A stretch of DNA of 64,000 bases from Dentipellis sp. KUC8613. Taxonomy: Eukaryota > Basidiomycota > Agaricomycetes > Russulales > Hericiaceae. The translations under genes were made by a program, and so were the position numbers. The DNA lies in the NCBI GenBank assembly GCA_002286715.1, contig NSJX01000003.1, positions 422,680 to 486,679 on the forward strand. Direction: 5' to 3'. The notes under the pieces were generated by a model. It worked only from the letters and a program-made list of their open reading frames with translations. It did no database searches and was not told where the DNA came from. Positions within the stretch are counted from its first letter, which is position 1. Each line of letters starts with the position of its first letter. Below are positions 35,581 through 48,146 of this stretch, one piece after another.

Positions 35581-35960
35581 AATAAAGTACAGTATGTAAT
35601 CGGGCGCTGTTGCTTCTCAGGGGAATTTTGTGTATTTGTGTAATCATATACCACTATGCGTTATCTACTGTCCTTCTGCTCTATGTAGTAGACATGTTTG
35701 CAGACAGCAGAGGTCAGACTCAAAACGCCTCGGTTTCTCGAAAGAGGTCTCGATCACGTGACACCGGCGCGTACTTTTGTCCAAATGACACTTTCTTGGC
35801 TCCAGCAGCTTCTCCAGAGCCTGACAACCACAACAACTTTTACCTTTGGGCTCAAAACCCTTTGGCACGACGTCACGTCTATTTTCGACACGACCTACGC
35901 TCTTAACGACTCCCTGGTGAAGACAGCCACCTGTCGCACAACGGTGCTTCCAGTGGCGTC
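35581..35960. other. Intergenic region upstream of POM152
   Basis: 380 bases between the thioredoxin-like stop and the POM152 start, same strand. Contains AT-rich 3' sequence near 35585-35690. A short frame with MTLSWLQQLL is open here but ends before POM152 and lacks any support. Confidence 0.5.
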
Positions 35961-38900
35961 ATGTCCACGAACCCGGCCCCTTCATCCTCGCCTCAGGGCG
36001 CGCACTCGCCGCAACCACGTATACCTGAAAAGTACATAGACGTGCCATCTCAGAGGCTCTACGCCCTTAGCTTTGGTCTTCTACTCCAGGTGCATACTCT
36101 TTGTATTGAGACTCTTTCACGTCATGCAGCCATTTCCTCACGCGGCCACTGACTTTGTTCTCAACAGGCTATCAAAGCCTTTGACTTTATACGATACCTC
36201 TTTTCTGGAGGACACGATGTGCCTTCGTATGGCCGAAAATGGTTCCTTGTGGACTTCCTGTATTTCCTGGCGCTCGCATACCTGCGGATACCACGGCTCG
36301 ACTACGCGAAATCGGTGGTTGTACTGCAAATTATCTTGCTATGGGTATTAGACGGGCTTCTCTTTGGAGGGATAGAATTGCATCTGTTTGGAGGGTCTGG
36401 TGTCTCAGGTACGCATCGAAGCACTTCAATTCGAGAGTCAGGCTGAACCGTCAATATGTATGCCCTGCAGACCAGGCCGTTGAGTATTCAGTACCTGCAA
36501 CTTCCAGCATGGCTTCCGCACTGCTGTCGCTCCTGACAGCGGGCTACTTATTCAACAATGACGCTATCGAAGGCGACGGACACTTGCTCGGACAGCATAC
36601 AGTCCGCATGTCGCCTATTAGCACCGCACACTTGAACCCTTTCGGACAAACACACTGCTTGGCGTCGCCCTCAAGCCACATCCTCATCCCTGTGCTGCTC
36701 AATAACTCCAATCCCAGTGTTCTGAAGTACAAGCTCACACCACTCGGAGGCTCGGCTAAGGTGGAGGAAGTCACACTCACGGCGAGAGACTTGAAGGCAA
36801 TCGAGAGCGCACGACAAGAAGCGCTACAGCTCGTGAAGACTACCGCCCATGCTCATGACACGGATGACTACGACTACGATGAATACGACGACGAAGAAGA
36901 CAGCGGCCGCGACAGCGACCACACCTCCGCCACGCGGTTGCAGAAGAGCCAGTCCTTGGTGTACATCCGTCTCTCTAAGCCCGGCACAGTGCATCTGGAG
37001 CAAGTCTCGGACTCAACGGGCGTCGAGGCGCGCCTCATTTACCCCGCAGAGGCCACCGTCGCGCCATGCCCTCGCGCACAGTTCGTGGACGACGACGTGA
37101 TCACGAGGGGCGATAACGTCCGCTGTGCGGCACCCGGAAGCGAGAGTGTGGCGGGCGACGACCGTGACTTGCAGCTCGGGCTCAAGATCTTCGGTGTCCC
37201 TCCGTTATCCTTGAAGTGGTACAAGGAAATCAATGGGCGTAGGGAGTACTTCGTCGTCGAGGGCATCGAAGGCAGCCATACAGATAACCACGGAAGCGCG
37301 TCGCCAGCACACAGCGCTCCGCAAGACATCCACGTTCCTCTGACTGTGTCTGCAGACGCGTTGGGCACGCATGTCTACGTCCTCGAAGCTGTCACTGATG
37401 CACTAGGTAACATTGAGTATGTCGGGTTTGCAGCAAGCGCCCCGTCGACCGTTGCGACAAGACACAGCAATAGCACCTTCCCAGCAAATGTGAACACCAA
37501 GGCGAGCCGCGTCCTGCACGTGCTGAAACGCCCCGCTGTCTCCTTCAAGAACTGCGGCCCCGACCGACCTGCCTCATTGCGTATGGGATCGAGCGTCAAC
37601 TTGATTGTGTCTGCTAGCGTGGCCGATCCTCTTGACGGCCCTTGGGATATCACGATGAACTACCAGCCGTCTCTTGCGGATAGTGACTCGGAGCGCACGA
37701 AGAAGTTCAAGCCGAGAAAGCAGACGCTGCGCACGCCAAATAACTCCAAGGAGGTAGTCACGAAGACTGATATTCCTGGAGAGTATACGATCGTCGGTGT
37801 TAGGGGAAAATACTGCGAGGGTGATGTCCTCAGTCCCGATGTATGCGCCGTCGTAGAGTTGCCGAAGCCCAGTGCGGAGATCGAGTGGCGGCGCATACAT
37901 GAATGGTGGGCACTGGCCTTCGTGATATTGGAATGGCGCGACTAATTTTTCACTATAGCTCTGGCGACACAGGTGTCACGGCATCCCTTGTCCTCCACGG
38001 CACCCCGCCATTCCACGTCTACTACCGGACACAACGCAACAAGGAGCACGCCCGAGAACTCATCCAGACATTCCACAGCTCCCGCGGCGAAGTCACTCTC
38101 CAGCCTCCTCAGAGCGGCCATTACGTCTACAGTTTCTCTCACATTAGCGATGCGAACTACAAGAAGGTCGAGCTCAAAGGTCCGAGCATCGACCAAATCG
38201 TGCACCCTCTGGCGTCCGCTAGTTTCGTTTCGAGTGGGCCACCCGGACGTGACAAGTTGGCTATCAGCAGCTGCTCTGGAGATACTGTGGACGTTGAGGT
38301 GAAGCTACAGGTAAGGCCCATTCCATTTGACCCTGATTCCGAATCGACGATTTCAATCAATATCGCCGTCTTCAGGGAACTGGCCCATGGACTTTGGAAG
38401 CCCAACTAGTCGCACCCAAGGAAACCAAGACAGTCTTTTTCGATGCTATCGAAACTGAAGAGAAGACACTGCAATTCAATATCCCCAAGTCTATCAATCA
38501 GAACGGCGGCACTTTCGAGATCGACCTTGGTACGAGCTGTCGATCTGGGTACTCATGTCGAAAACTGACAATGCCGTGTCTCTAGTGAGCGTTGAAGACT
38601 CGTCTGGTTGCAAGAAATTCCTTTCCGTCCCAGGTGTTTCCGTCAATGTCAAGCGCACAAAAGTAAGCATAGCGTCTCGTCTTTGAGGGCGCATGTCTAA
38701 CTGCCGTCATCAGCCGACAGCGAGGTTCTACAGCCACAGTAACAAGCGGCAAATCACGATCCTCGAGAACGAGACTGCTAACCTCCCCATGAGGCTGACT
38801 GGGGATGCGGTATGTACCATATATGCTACCTCCGACACATGCGTCCTTACCAATCATGCGTTAGCCATGGCGTATTCAATACAGGCGCACGGAGAACCCC

Positions 38901-40476
38901 GACCAAATCCAATATGCAATACTCCACTCTCCCAATGACAACCTGAGGGTTAGGCAAAGGGGTGAATACGAGATCGTGGACGTGTCCGACGCACTGTGCC
39001 CTGGCATGATCGTCAAGGATGAGTCGACATACCGCGTGGACTGGGTGCCACGGCCATCCGCCCAATTATCCGCCACCACAGAAGCCAAGATTGAACCGTA
39101 CAACGGCTCGTACATTCTGCCTCCTATATGCGAAGGCCAAGCCGGGCATGTCGATCTTGACCTCACCGGTGCGTTCATCTTTGACAGCATCCGATCGCGT
39201 TTACTCATGAGGGCACAGGACGGCCACCGTTCCAAATTATGTACAACATCGCGCGCGCAAGCGAGACCGGCGGAACAAGGCTCCTCGACCAGCCGACGTT
39301 CAACAGCATCCAGCCACGCACCCGGTTCCAGCTGCACACCTCCGAGCCCGGACGCATATACTACGAGGTGAAGCAAATCGGCGATGCAGCGTATCCCTTG
39401 TCGGCAAACAAGGCAGCCATCATCCCCAGATCCGACCGCCCGCTTTTCGAGCAGGAAGTGCTCCTGCGACCCTCCGCGCGCTTCAGGACCAGGAGCCGCC
39501 TCTCCTTCTGCCTCCATCACGACTTCATCCACCAAGACAAGACCTCGCCCGACGGGGTGGTCGTTCTCGAGGGCACGCCTCCTTTCGAGCTCAAGCTCTC
39601 TGTGCAGAGCCTCGCAGAAAATGCGAAGCACGTCGAGACCGTCACAGTCATGGACCGCGTGTGGAAGATGGAGCTTCCGTCGTACAAGTTCTCTGCGGTC
39701 GGCCAGCACCTGATCAACATCGAGTCCGTCCGCGATGCCTCGCATTGTGAAGAGACGCTTGCCGAACCAGGCGCACGCAGTATCTGGGTCGACGTCGCCG
39801 AGTCCGCCGCCATCGTGCCACTGGATAACCGCGAGCACTTCTGCGTCGGCGATACGACACAGTTCCAGCTGCAGGGTATTCCTCCGTGGAAAGTCGGGTA
39901 AGTCCCATCCATCTGCTGTCGCATATGTCTGGCAGGAAGCTGAGCGTCGCTGCAGATACGAAGTCAACGGCAAACCGAACTTCCAAGAAGTCAAGTCGTC
40001 GCCGTTCGCCATCGTGCAGCACCAGCGCGGCGAGTTCAAGGTCACATCCGTCGCGCACCAGCAAGCGATGTGCAAATCCTCGGTTACAGACCTCCGATAT
40101 ACCGTGCACCCGCTCCCTTCCGCACAAGTGGGCCAGGGCAAGCGGATAATCCAGGACATCCATGAAGGCGACCAGGCCGAAATCAGGTTTACGCTTCAAG
40201 GAGAGCCACCGTTCACGTTTGCGTACCAGCGCTCGGAACCGAGTCACAGGAAGGGCGGCAAACCAGGGAAGGTTCTCGAGACGCACACCGTATCGGGCGT
40301 GTGGAGCAAAGAGTACTCTGTATTCTCTGCGATGGAAGGTGTGTTCTTTGATTATTGCTCCTCGTGGCATGCTCACGAAAAAAACAATACTAGGTACATG
40401 GACTGTGACTTTCATATCAGATCGTTACTGCCGATACCCGCCAAACCAACCCGATGCAGCTGCGGAGAAGGCATGA
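35961..40476 (+). CDS. POM152: Nuclear pore membrane glycoprotein POM152
   Basis: Membrane-ring component of the fungal nuclear pore. MSTNPAPSSSPQ starts a short nucleoplasmic tail. Three hydrophobic segments follow in exons 1-3 (LYALSFGLLLQAIKAF, FLYFLALAYLRIP with VVVLQIILLWVLDGLLFGG, and SALLSLLTAGYLF). The long lumenal part carries the repeated Ig-like beta domains of the family: FGVPPLSLKWYKEI, LHGTPPFHVYYRT, GTGPWTLEAQL, FQIMYNIAR, LEGTPPFELKLSVQ, LQGIPPWKV and LQGEPPFTFAYQRS. Each has the turn G-PP-F or W. Exon 3 is very long (36471 to about 37911) and contains an acidic run DDYDYDEYDDEEDSG. The last exon begins GTWTVTFISDRYCRYPP and stops at 40474-40476. N-X-S/T sites suggest glycosylation. 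Confidence 0.94.
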
Positions 40477-40745
40477 TACACCTCACTGACAATGAGCTTG
40501 GATTATCATAGAGCTCTTGACATGCAGTCAAGACGTAAGTTGTAGCTTTAGTTTAGCACTCTCGTTGAGGAGAGGAGCAGTCTCATTAATCTGATCTATG
40601 CGCGCAGTCTGGGTATCTTGGTCGATGCGCTCTATTCTCTCCGGCGTAGTGCGACTGCTTTCCCGAATCAACGGGTACTTCACATTTCGTCTTATGCGAA
40701 TACTCTGTACAAATGTTTGATATACTGGTGTCTACATCGTCGGCC

Positions 40746-41973
40746 TTAGACCTGAGCGGAGGAGATGTAGAACCATTTGGAGACTAAAAATGCCAGATCA
40801 GCATCTGCAAGTTTTGAGAAGACGAACAGCTTACTGGAGGGCTCAATGGGGCCGGGGGGCTTCCTGGAGTCCGCGGGGAGGTTGGCGTATGCGGGGTCGT
40901 TGGGGCCGGTAAGTCCAGGAGACCCCTCGACGGTGGTGTTGCGACTAGCATAAGATTAGTTCTCCATTCAAGGAGCATGCTTGAAAAAACTCACATAGAG
41001 AGATCATAAGAAGCAGTCTTAGCGGGGCTCTCGCCGGTGATGAGACGGCGCCATGCCTCATGGCACTCGTGGATGATCTCGGTGGCGTACTTCTTGTTCT
41101 TAGCCTCGCCGGAGAAAGCAAACTGGTTCTCGGGCTTGCCATCGGGGATCTTGTAGATCCTAGGGTCGATATAGATCAGCAATGCTTCATGCATGCTGCA
41201 AACAATCGGATGCACCTGAACCACTCGTTCGTAGCACGGACGAGGCCAGGAAGATGCCTCTCAACATCCTCGATGTCGTTCAGCTTGGAAGCAAGAGGGT
41301 CGTGGACGTCAACGACGAGGACCTTCCAGTCGGTCTCGCCCTCGTCGAGAAGCGCCATGATGCCAAGGACTTTGACCTGTTTCACCTGACCAACGTAGCC
41401 AACCTGCTCGCCGATCTCGCAAACGTCGAGAGGGTCATTGTCACCCTTGGCCTTGGTCTCAGCATGGGACTGGGTCGGGTCCTCCCAGGTCTGACAACGC
41501 GTCGTTAATTAACACGCGCTAACCACGTGTGGCTGTGAGTAGCGCAACGCACCTGGGGGAACGCGCCGTAGTTCCAGATGTAGCCGTGGTGGGGGAAGCA
41601 GTTGCGGACGAAGCGCAAGCGACCCTTCTTGATGTCCTGCTTGATAGGGTTGAAAGGCTCCTCCTTGGAGATTTCCATCTTAGCATTCGTCCAGCGGGGG
41701 ACCTCAACGATCATGTTGAGGATGCCGTTGTTCTGGTCGGCGAAGAGAGGGATGTCGTGGAACGGAGAGACGACATTGCCGTTTTGTTCGATGTAAACGC
41801 GGTGCTCTGGGGAGCAGCACACGCGGTAAGAGACCGTTTCGCGTCAGGTCAGGAAGAGAGCAAAACACATACCAAGGGTGTTGGGAGCACCAATGAGACG
41901 AGGGGTGTACTCTGCTAAGACACCATTAGACGAGGAGAAGACGAAGAACATACAACGACGTACGAGGGGCCAT
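40746..41973 (-). CDS. IPP1: Inorganic pyrophosphatase
   Basis: Hydrolyses pyrophosphate to two phosphates and so pulls biosynthetic reactions forward. Seven exons give 304 residues from ATG 41973: [19 protein letters not shown], then [91 protein letters not shown], the block [20 protein letters not shown] and [15 protein letters not shown]. Metal-binding acidic residues of family I are all there, including D-DP-D. An ATG at 42030 is in frame and would add 19 residues, MNRAASRLALHARLLSTTS, which look like a mitochondrial presequence. The first cytosolic exon has only 10 bases. It lies 121-178 bases downstream of the GCP4 stop, on the same strand. Confidence 0.95.
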
Positions 41974-42150
41974 GGATGTAGTGGAGAGGAGACGGGCGTG
42001 AAGAGCAAGACGGGAGGCAGCCCTGTTCATGGCTTTCTCCCTTCTATCGCACCCCAAATCTGGCATATTCATCAGTCCCTTTGCGCCCCGATTATCGGCC
42101 GATCCCGTCACGCCATTATTTCGTTATTTATTACTGTCTACTCCGATTTA

Positions 42151-44521
42151 TTATGCAAGCCCCCCCTGCCGCAGGATATCCCCCCCTCCCCCTCGGCTAC
42201 TCTTCGAGAACTCTCCGTTGAAGTCCAGCCGCAGTAACAACCGCTCGACGTGCCGCAGCACCTCCGCCTCGCTGTCCCGCTTCCTGCCATCTTTGCTCCG
42301 CATCGAGCTGTGTGCAAATGGGAATACGGAGGCGTTCATCGTGCTATTCAACAGCACAGATTTAGACGCGTCTGTTCTCGCGTTAAATGGCTGCTGTGAC
42401 GTCGAGAGTGACAGCTGCTCGTAAAACGACTCGAGCAGCGATTGGAATGTCTGCAATCGATGCATTGTTAGCCGAAGGTATCGATACCAGATAATCTGGA
42501 ACGCAACCTGGTTAATTTCCGACACCACCGTCCATCGCTCCTTCACCATCTCGCCGACCTTATCTCCACCACCAGCCACGCTTCCTTCGAACAACAGCGC
42601 CGGAAGGATATCGCCGCCCCATCTCTCCACTTGGGCAACGAAATGTTCACACACCTCAAAAATAGGTCGAATGATGCCTGTGAGCGAGGGGTTGGACAGA
42701 AGAGTTCCGATCAACAGCCTCTCGAGATACGTTGAATGGAGGACGCGCAGTGTACTGAAGTCCAAAGGCACAGAAGCTTCGCTGCTTCCTTCTGGCTCGA
42801 TATCGATAGATACCTTCCGATTGTCACTGTCGGAGATAATCCGCCGATGGGCAGCGGAGGAGATGGAAGAGCCCCGGTCGCGATTTGTGACCGGGTCGTT
42901 TATCGGTCCCTTGGTCCCTGCTTGGGGTTTCAGTCGCAGTTGTTGCTTGAGCCGCCTAAACTCCACGTCGATGACATCGGTCATGACATATCCCAGGAGA
43001 TTGTCCAGAAACCAGCTCATCTCGCGGACCAAGCCCCAACCACATCGAAGGAGTCCCTTCCGTGTCTCCAAATCTTCGGTAGTGCCTCCTTCCCCAAGTC
43101 CGGTCCATCGCCTGCGCGCACGTTGGGAATTGGAGAGTGACGTCCAGCAGATGTGTATTCGAGTGTGTGTCTTCCGCAGAGAAGACAAATATGAGAAAAG
43201 AGCCCCATATATCTGCATATCCGATGGTTGAAGAAATAAATCGAGGGGCCACTCAACGCTATAGCTAAGACCGAGTGGAGTGCCTAGAAGAAGATCATCG
43301 AACGTAGTGTCTTCAAGCCCACTGGTTCCTACAGAGGATGCCAAGTTTTTTGGGTCGGACAGAGATGGGAGGAGAGGTCGGAGAGGTCCAGACGGGAGGT
43401 GGAAGTGAAGACGCGACAGAGCTGCGTCATGCTGGGCGGTTGTCCCAAGAGATGCTCTGAGTAATGCGAGTCGCAGGTCTTGCTCGCGGATCATTGTCGA
43501 CGGCCCCGATCGAGCTGTGAGACGAGACAGCTTAAGCCTTTCGATCTCTCGAATCAGCGAAAGGCTGAATTCGCCATTGCGAATAAGAAAGTAGTTGGCT
43601 CTGTCGCATCGTCAGTCATGACCCTCGTATGGTTGTCAGTGGCACTCACAATGAATCGACTGCGTCTTCAACATCTTTCTGAGTGAGCACGTTTAGCCAG
43701 AGCCACTCGCTCACATTTGTCCGGATGCCTGCAACGACGCGATCAAATTCGTATTGATCCTCTGGTAACACGCCTTCAAGTAGCGCGGTATGGTCCGCTG
43801 ATATGGTCCGAGGAAGTTGGGTTTGCCATTTTGCTGCTTTAACTGTGGCTATAGCACGCCCTACGTATGCGATTGAGTTCTTGGACTGGGTAGAGACACA
43901 TGATGGAATGGCTCCATCCAACAGCATATACTCCGACGAGGCAAGTGGCTCCACAGTCGATAAACTCCCATGTACGATGAACGCGATCAACTGCGTCCGC
44001 CAAACACGCTGCACGGCAATCGACAGACGGGATATGATACTTGCTATACGGTGAGTACCAGTGAGCGCACGCATCTGGACGAGATCGACCAGTGGACCAG
44101 GCTTCCAGTCCTTCTGGGCTTCGACTTGCTCCATCAAAGACTCGAGAGCGGCCAGAGGCGCGTCCCATTCGGCAAATGTCGCGCGGATAGAGGATAGAGG
44201 CACAAAAGACCCACTTGCGACGAGAGTCGAATCCCGACTCAAGACTTTGGCTTCTGTGTCAATGACCAAGGTTTCGTACTCATCTTTCAGGATGTGATTG
44301 AGGGTCGAGCAAAGAGCACAGACGTATCGTGACGACGATCGAGAGAGCGTGTTACACGTTTCTTTGAGTTTGCGATATTGGAATGCGATGTGTCCTAGCG
44401 ACTCGAGGCATTGCTTCTCGCCGGGGTGAAGAAGGGGCTCGAATGACGGATGAACCGCGTAGTCTTGGGTAAAGAGCGAAGACGAATGTCCAGCAAGAAC
44501 AAGGAGTACTTCGGCAATCAT
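42151..44521 (-). CDS. GCP4: Gamma-tubulin complex component 4 (Spc97/Spc98 family)
   Basis: Part of the microtubule-nucleating gamma-tubulin ring complex at the spindle pole body. Two exons (44521-43650 and 43600-42151) give 773 residues. The start MIAEVLLVLAGHSSSLF and the following LLHPGEKQCLESLGHIAFQY match the N-terminal GRIP1 region of GCP4. NYFLIRNGEFSLSLIREIER, SVEWPLDLFLQPSDMQIYGA, LFSYLSSLRKTHTRI and LDNLLGYVMTDVIDVEF belong to the second half, where GRIP2 contacts gamma-tubulin. HSTYLERLLIGTLLSNPSLT and LRLTMHRLQTFQSLLESFYE follow. It is shorter than GCP2 or GCP3 and lacks their N-terminal extensions, as expected for GCP4. The gene is divergent from the TBC gene. Confidence 0.92.
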
Positions 44522-44895
44522 CACTTAGTGACCGAAGACGTTTGTATCGCGTCGGCGACGGGGGAGAGATGGGGTGGAGGCCTCACCTTGCCAGTTTGGA
44601 GGTCGTATCGCATCTCAGGTGTTATGAGGTGGGTTATGACGTGTGGCAGACTCACAAAGCGTATTCGATTCACGGTCAAGATCCTGCGGTCGATATTTGG
44701 AGCGTTGAGAGGGGTAGTAGAGGTCAGTATCGACGCGTAAGAGAAGAGGAAAAGGTGCTGAAGGACGTGATACACATGATCACGTGTGGGTGTATTCATG
44801 GACGCATCTCCGGCGCGTCCTCGGCACACACTGCCGCAGCTCCCCGGACTTGTCTGCCCGCAGTGCCCTGCTATACTCTCCCAGGCAAACCCGCC
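44522..44895. other. Divergent promoter region of the GCP4 and TBC genes
   Basis: 374 bases between two starts. Contains the sequence ATCACGTGTG near 44779-44788, a CACGTG E-box-like palindrome, which basic helix-loop-helix factors bind in fungi. No gene seen. Confidence 0.5.
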
Positions 44896-47213
44896 ATGGC
44901 TGAGTCCACGTCTTGGACTGACCCAGAGGACCCTATCCCAACACCTCCAACCACGCGCGAGACGAAGACACCGCCCGCACCATTTTACCTCGACGATGCC
45001 TTCTCGGATGGCGATGAGAACGATGATGTTCTCGAGTTCTCGTCACAAAGCTTACGTGCCGAGCTAGCAAAGAGCTTGTCCCCCACCACCGACGAGGACA
45101 CAGAAGATGCTCAGAACATTACGCCTAGCATGCCTAATGCATCCGTGTCTACCCTTGACATGAACGGCCACACAGACTCTCCACCATCGGTCCCAGAATC
45201 CACGTTGACATCGCCCCCCACCTTGTCTCCATCTGTACACCATGCTCCCGAGCTTGTATCACATTCACCGTCGTCCCAGTTCGAGCAGATATCATTATCG
45301 GACTCGTCTGCTGCGGAAACGCCTGATCTCGAAACACCTCCGCGTAGACATTCTGAAGGCAGCCAAGGTGAGGGATCTACCGGCTCTCATTTGGAGATCC
45401 TTCCTACCACAGAAGATGATCATGAAACCCATCCGGAGCATCAAAAGTCACCTGCTGTTCATCCCGAAGCCATGTCTCCTCGCGCTTCGGAGGAAGCAAC
45501 CCATAGTCCTCCAGCATCGCAAGTTATTGTAATACCGCCTCATAGCCCTTCATCACCCCCAAGTGGCCCGGACACGGCGAGAACATCCTCTTTCGAGCAC
45601 CGTCGCCCCCCGTCAACCGCCGGCCATGGACAACGGACTGTCTCCACCCCTTCATTGGCTATACCCTCCACTCCGAAGACTGCACCGATACGCCCCTCTA
45701 CCAGTCACAAACCGACACGATCAACTGGCCCTAGCACGTTCGAGAAGGTTGTCAGTCGGACGAGGCCATCGTTTCTGCCTCCAAAAACGCGTGAAGAGGA
45801 CAACAAGCACCTGGCAGATTGGGAGAAGATGATGAAGCAAAGTCGTGTCGCAGGTGAGTGTTTAAATTTATAATAAATGCGGCACTTCATGAATCTCTTT
45901 CCGGCCTCACAGAAGAGAAGCGGAGACAAGCCCTTGCAGAGCGACGGTTAGCTCGCGAGCAGAAGATCGAGGAATCGCTGCATCGGTGGGAGAAGGAGAT
46001 CGTTCCCGATTGGAAAGTCGTGGACAAGAATCCAGCCCTGCGGCGACTATGGTGGGCCGGCATTCCATCAAAACTACGCGCATCGCTCTGGGAGCGTGCC
46101 GTCGGAAACGCTCTTGCGCTTAGTAAAGGTAGGATATCACCTTGACCGTCCGACTCGAATGCGGCGCTGAAGCTATTCATCTGAACATAGATTCGTATCG
46201 AATATGTCTGGCCCGAGCCAAACGAGCACTTGCTGCAGGCACATTCCCAACGACCACCCTCAGTCTCATAGAGGAGGATGTAGAAACTACATTGCCTTCT
46301 ATCCATATCTTTCATCCCGAGACTGGACCGATGTACGAGGATCTCAAAGAGATGCTCTACGCGTGGGTTGTGGCGCGTTCGGACGAAGGCCTTGGTTATA
46401 CCAAGGGAGTCGCGAAGATCGCAGCCATGATCTTGCTTAACATGCCGGCGGTGCAAGGCTTCATCGTCATGCGAAATCTTTTAGAAAGGCAATGCATGCG
46501 CGCGTTTTACGGCGGCATGGCAACGAAAGACGAAGTCAGTTTTCTTAATGCTTCTGCACGACTAATCCATTGAGTTGACTTCATAGACCTAGGTTGAAGC
46601 ATATTACAGGTAATAGTCAAGAATTCGTAGAATTTACTGCGACTAACTCGGTGTCCAGAATTTTCGATACCCTGCTAGCTGATGGGATGCCCAAAAGTAA
46701 TGTTCTCGAACGCGATTAACGTCGTTCAAACAGCTGACCACACTGCGTGTAGTTTACTTCAACTTCAAGCAGCACCAAATATCGCCCGCTGCATATCTCC
46801 CAGAGTGGATAGTACCGCTATTCCTGGATCACCTCCCTTTCGAGGCATGTGCACGAATATGGGACGTCATTCTGCTAGAGGGCGATGCGTTTGTGTATCG
46901 TGCGTCATTAGCCATCCTGGCGGTTCTGGAGCCCCGCCTCTTCTTTCCGGACCGCCAAGAGCTTCTCGAGCTTCTCAGGTACGGTGTTCGTCCATCACAT
47001 TTGCCTCACGCAACTCAGATCACGCTCTACAGAGGGCAGAATAAGGCTGCCCTTGAGGTCGCCAAAAGAGATGGCAGGCCACTCAATGGCGGAAGATATG
47101 AAATATATGGTGTAGACGAAGAGACGTTGTGGGATAGGATTGATGGCATGGATGACTGGTGGAGGGAGAGCACATGGACTCGTCTGCTTCAGCGAGAGCT
47201 GCCAGATTTGTAG
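44896..47213 (+). CDS. TBC-domain protein lacking the usual catalytic arginine and glutamine
   Basis: TBC domains normally act as GAPs for Rab GTPases. The first ~310 residues are disordered and rich in serine, proline and acidic residues. A helix EEKRRQALAERRLAREQKIE leads to the domain: LRRLWWAGIPSKLRASLWER, IEEDVETTLPSIHIF, DLKEMLYAWVVARSDEGLGY, TKGVAKIAAMILLNM, MRNLLERQCMRAFYGG, IFDTLLADGMPKIYFNFKQH, AAYLPEWIVPLFLDHLPFEA and RIWDVILLEGDAFVY. The C terminus is YGVDEETLWDRIDGMDDWWR and ends RELPDL. The catalytic arginine motif IXXDXXR reads IEEDVET, and the YXQ motif reads YTK. Both catalytic fingers are absent. Exons: seven or more, all in phase. Identity as a TBC fold is good; GAP activity is doubtful. 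Confidence 0.88.
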
Positions 47214-47874
47214 ACGGGTGACGGAGCGGCGCACTGATGTGATACTAGAGAAGAAACGACGCATGTGAGATTAGGCTTGAAGCAGCTCTGCAGATTTTTT
47301 TACAGATCTCACCGGTTTGCTTCTGTGAGCTCGTCTACTTACTCGCGGTTCCGAGGCCAAATGTGACGCAGTGGTGCACTCTAGAGGGTCCGGGCCGGCA
47401 TCCGGAAGGAGCCGGCGGGACGAGATTCATACTCGCCTGGTCTCGGTCGCGCGCCTACAAGCTCTATCAAGTCTTTGATCCGTCACGCAATTCCGCTTCA
47501 CGTTCTGGCCTTTCATTATGTGGTATAGCAGTAAGGTCTGGGACAGTCGAAGCCCTCCGCCTGTGCATGATAGCGTTTAGCCTGCAACTACGCGCTCGGC
47601 AAAGGGTCTGGGGGTTTCTAAGACCAGTGGCCATGACCGTCTGGGAGCATCTCGTGCGACCCAGTATCTGAATCGCGCCGCTGCGGCGCTGCAGACTCAA
47701 GGGTCGCCTCCGAGTTAATGCCATTATGGGCGGTATGGCATACCGATGGGGCCGCCGATATATAAAGGGTTGCCTGCGACGGGGAGGAGGACATCACAAG
47801 CATCTCTTCGGAGTCTTCTGAAACCAACACACCTCTACTTCGCAAACACATTCTCACCTTCCGAGCTCTTAAAC
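47214..47874. other. Intergenic region between the TBC gene and a 54-residue gene
   Basis: 661 bases. The distal half holds the 3' end of the TBC transcript; the proximal half is promoter for the small gene and includes a TATA box (separate entry). A frame of 102 codons at 47363-47671 overlaps an antisense frame; neither has support. Confidence 0.5.
47759..47766 (+). promoter_or_regulatory. TATA box of the 54-residue membrane protein gene
   Basis: TATATAAA, 109 bases upstream of the ATG at 47875. It is a full consensus match in an otherwise GC-rich stretch, and the spacing leaves room for a leader of about 75 bases. Confidence 0.6.
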
Positions 47875-48146
47875 ATGCCTCTCGGACTCACTGTCGCTGC
47901 ACGGAGGCCGGTGAGTTCCACCCCCCTAAGGATCGTCGGCGGTTACTGATAGCACTTCTTCATTTAGGCTCTGCTCCTCTTCGTTACCCTTGAATCACTG
48001 CTGATAGCAGGTGTCTGGTCGCAGTACCGCACGCGAAGGTGAGTTTCATCAGGACTGCCTAAAAGATCTCGACTCACAATCCTTTCAGTGCCCTCTTGAA
48101 GAATAAGCCGAAGTCCCACATCCCTCCTGCTAAAGTCTTCTGGTGA
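47875..48146 (+). CDS. 54-residue single-span membrane microprotein, unidentified
   Basis: I do not recognise the family. Three exons (47875-47910, 47968-48038, 48089-48146) with clean GT-AG introns and matching phases give MPLGLTVAARRPALLLFVTL, ESLLIAGVWSQYRTRSALLK and NKPKSHIPPAKVFW. One hydrophobic span (ALLLFVTLESLLIAGVW) lies between a short arginine-containing N terminus and a basic C terminus. The layout resembles small single-span subunits of respiratory complexes or translocases in the inner mitochondrial membrane, but I cannot name one. A TATA box sits 109 bases upstream of the ATG. Two introns inside 165 coding bases, both in phase, make chance unlikely. Too short for most gene finders. 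Confidence 0.68.

Noticed and set aside
38876..40159. Long antisense frame (427 codons) inside POM152
   Set aside because: POM152 is clear on the plus strand; the antisense frame is a shadow of its codon use.
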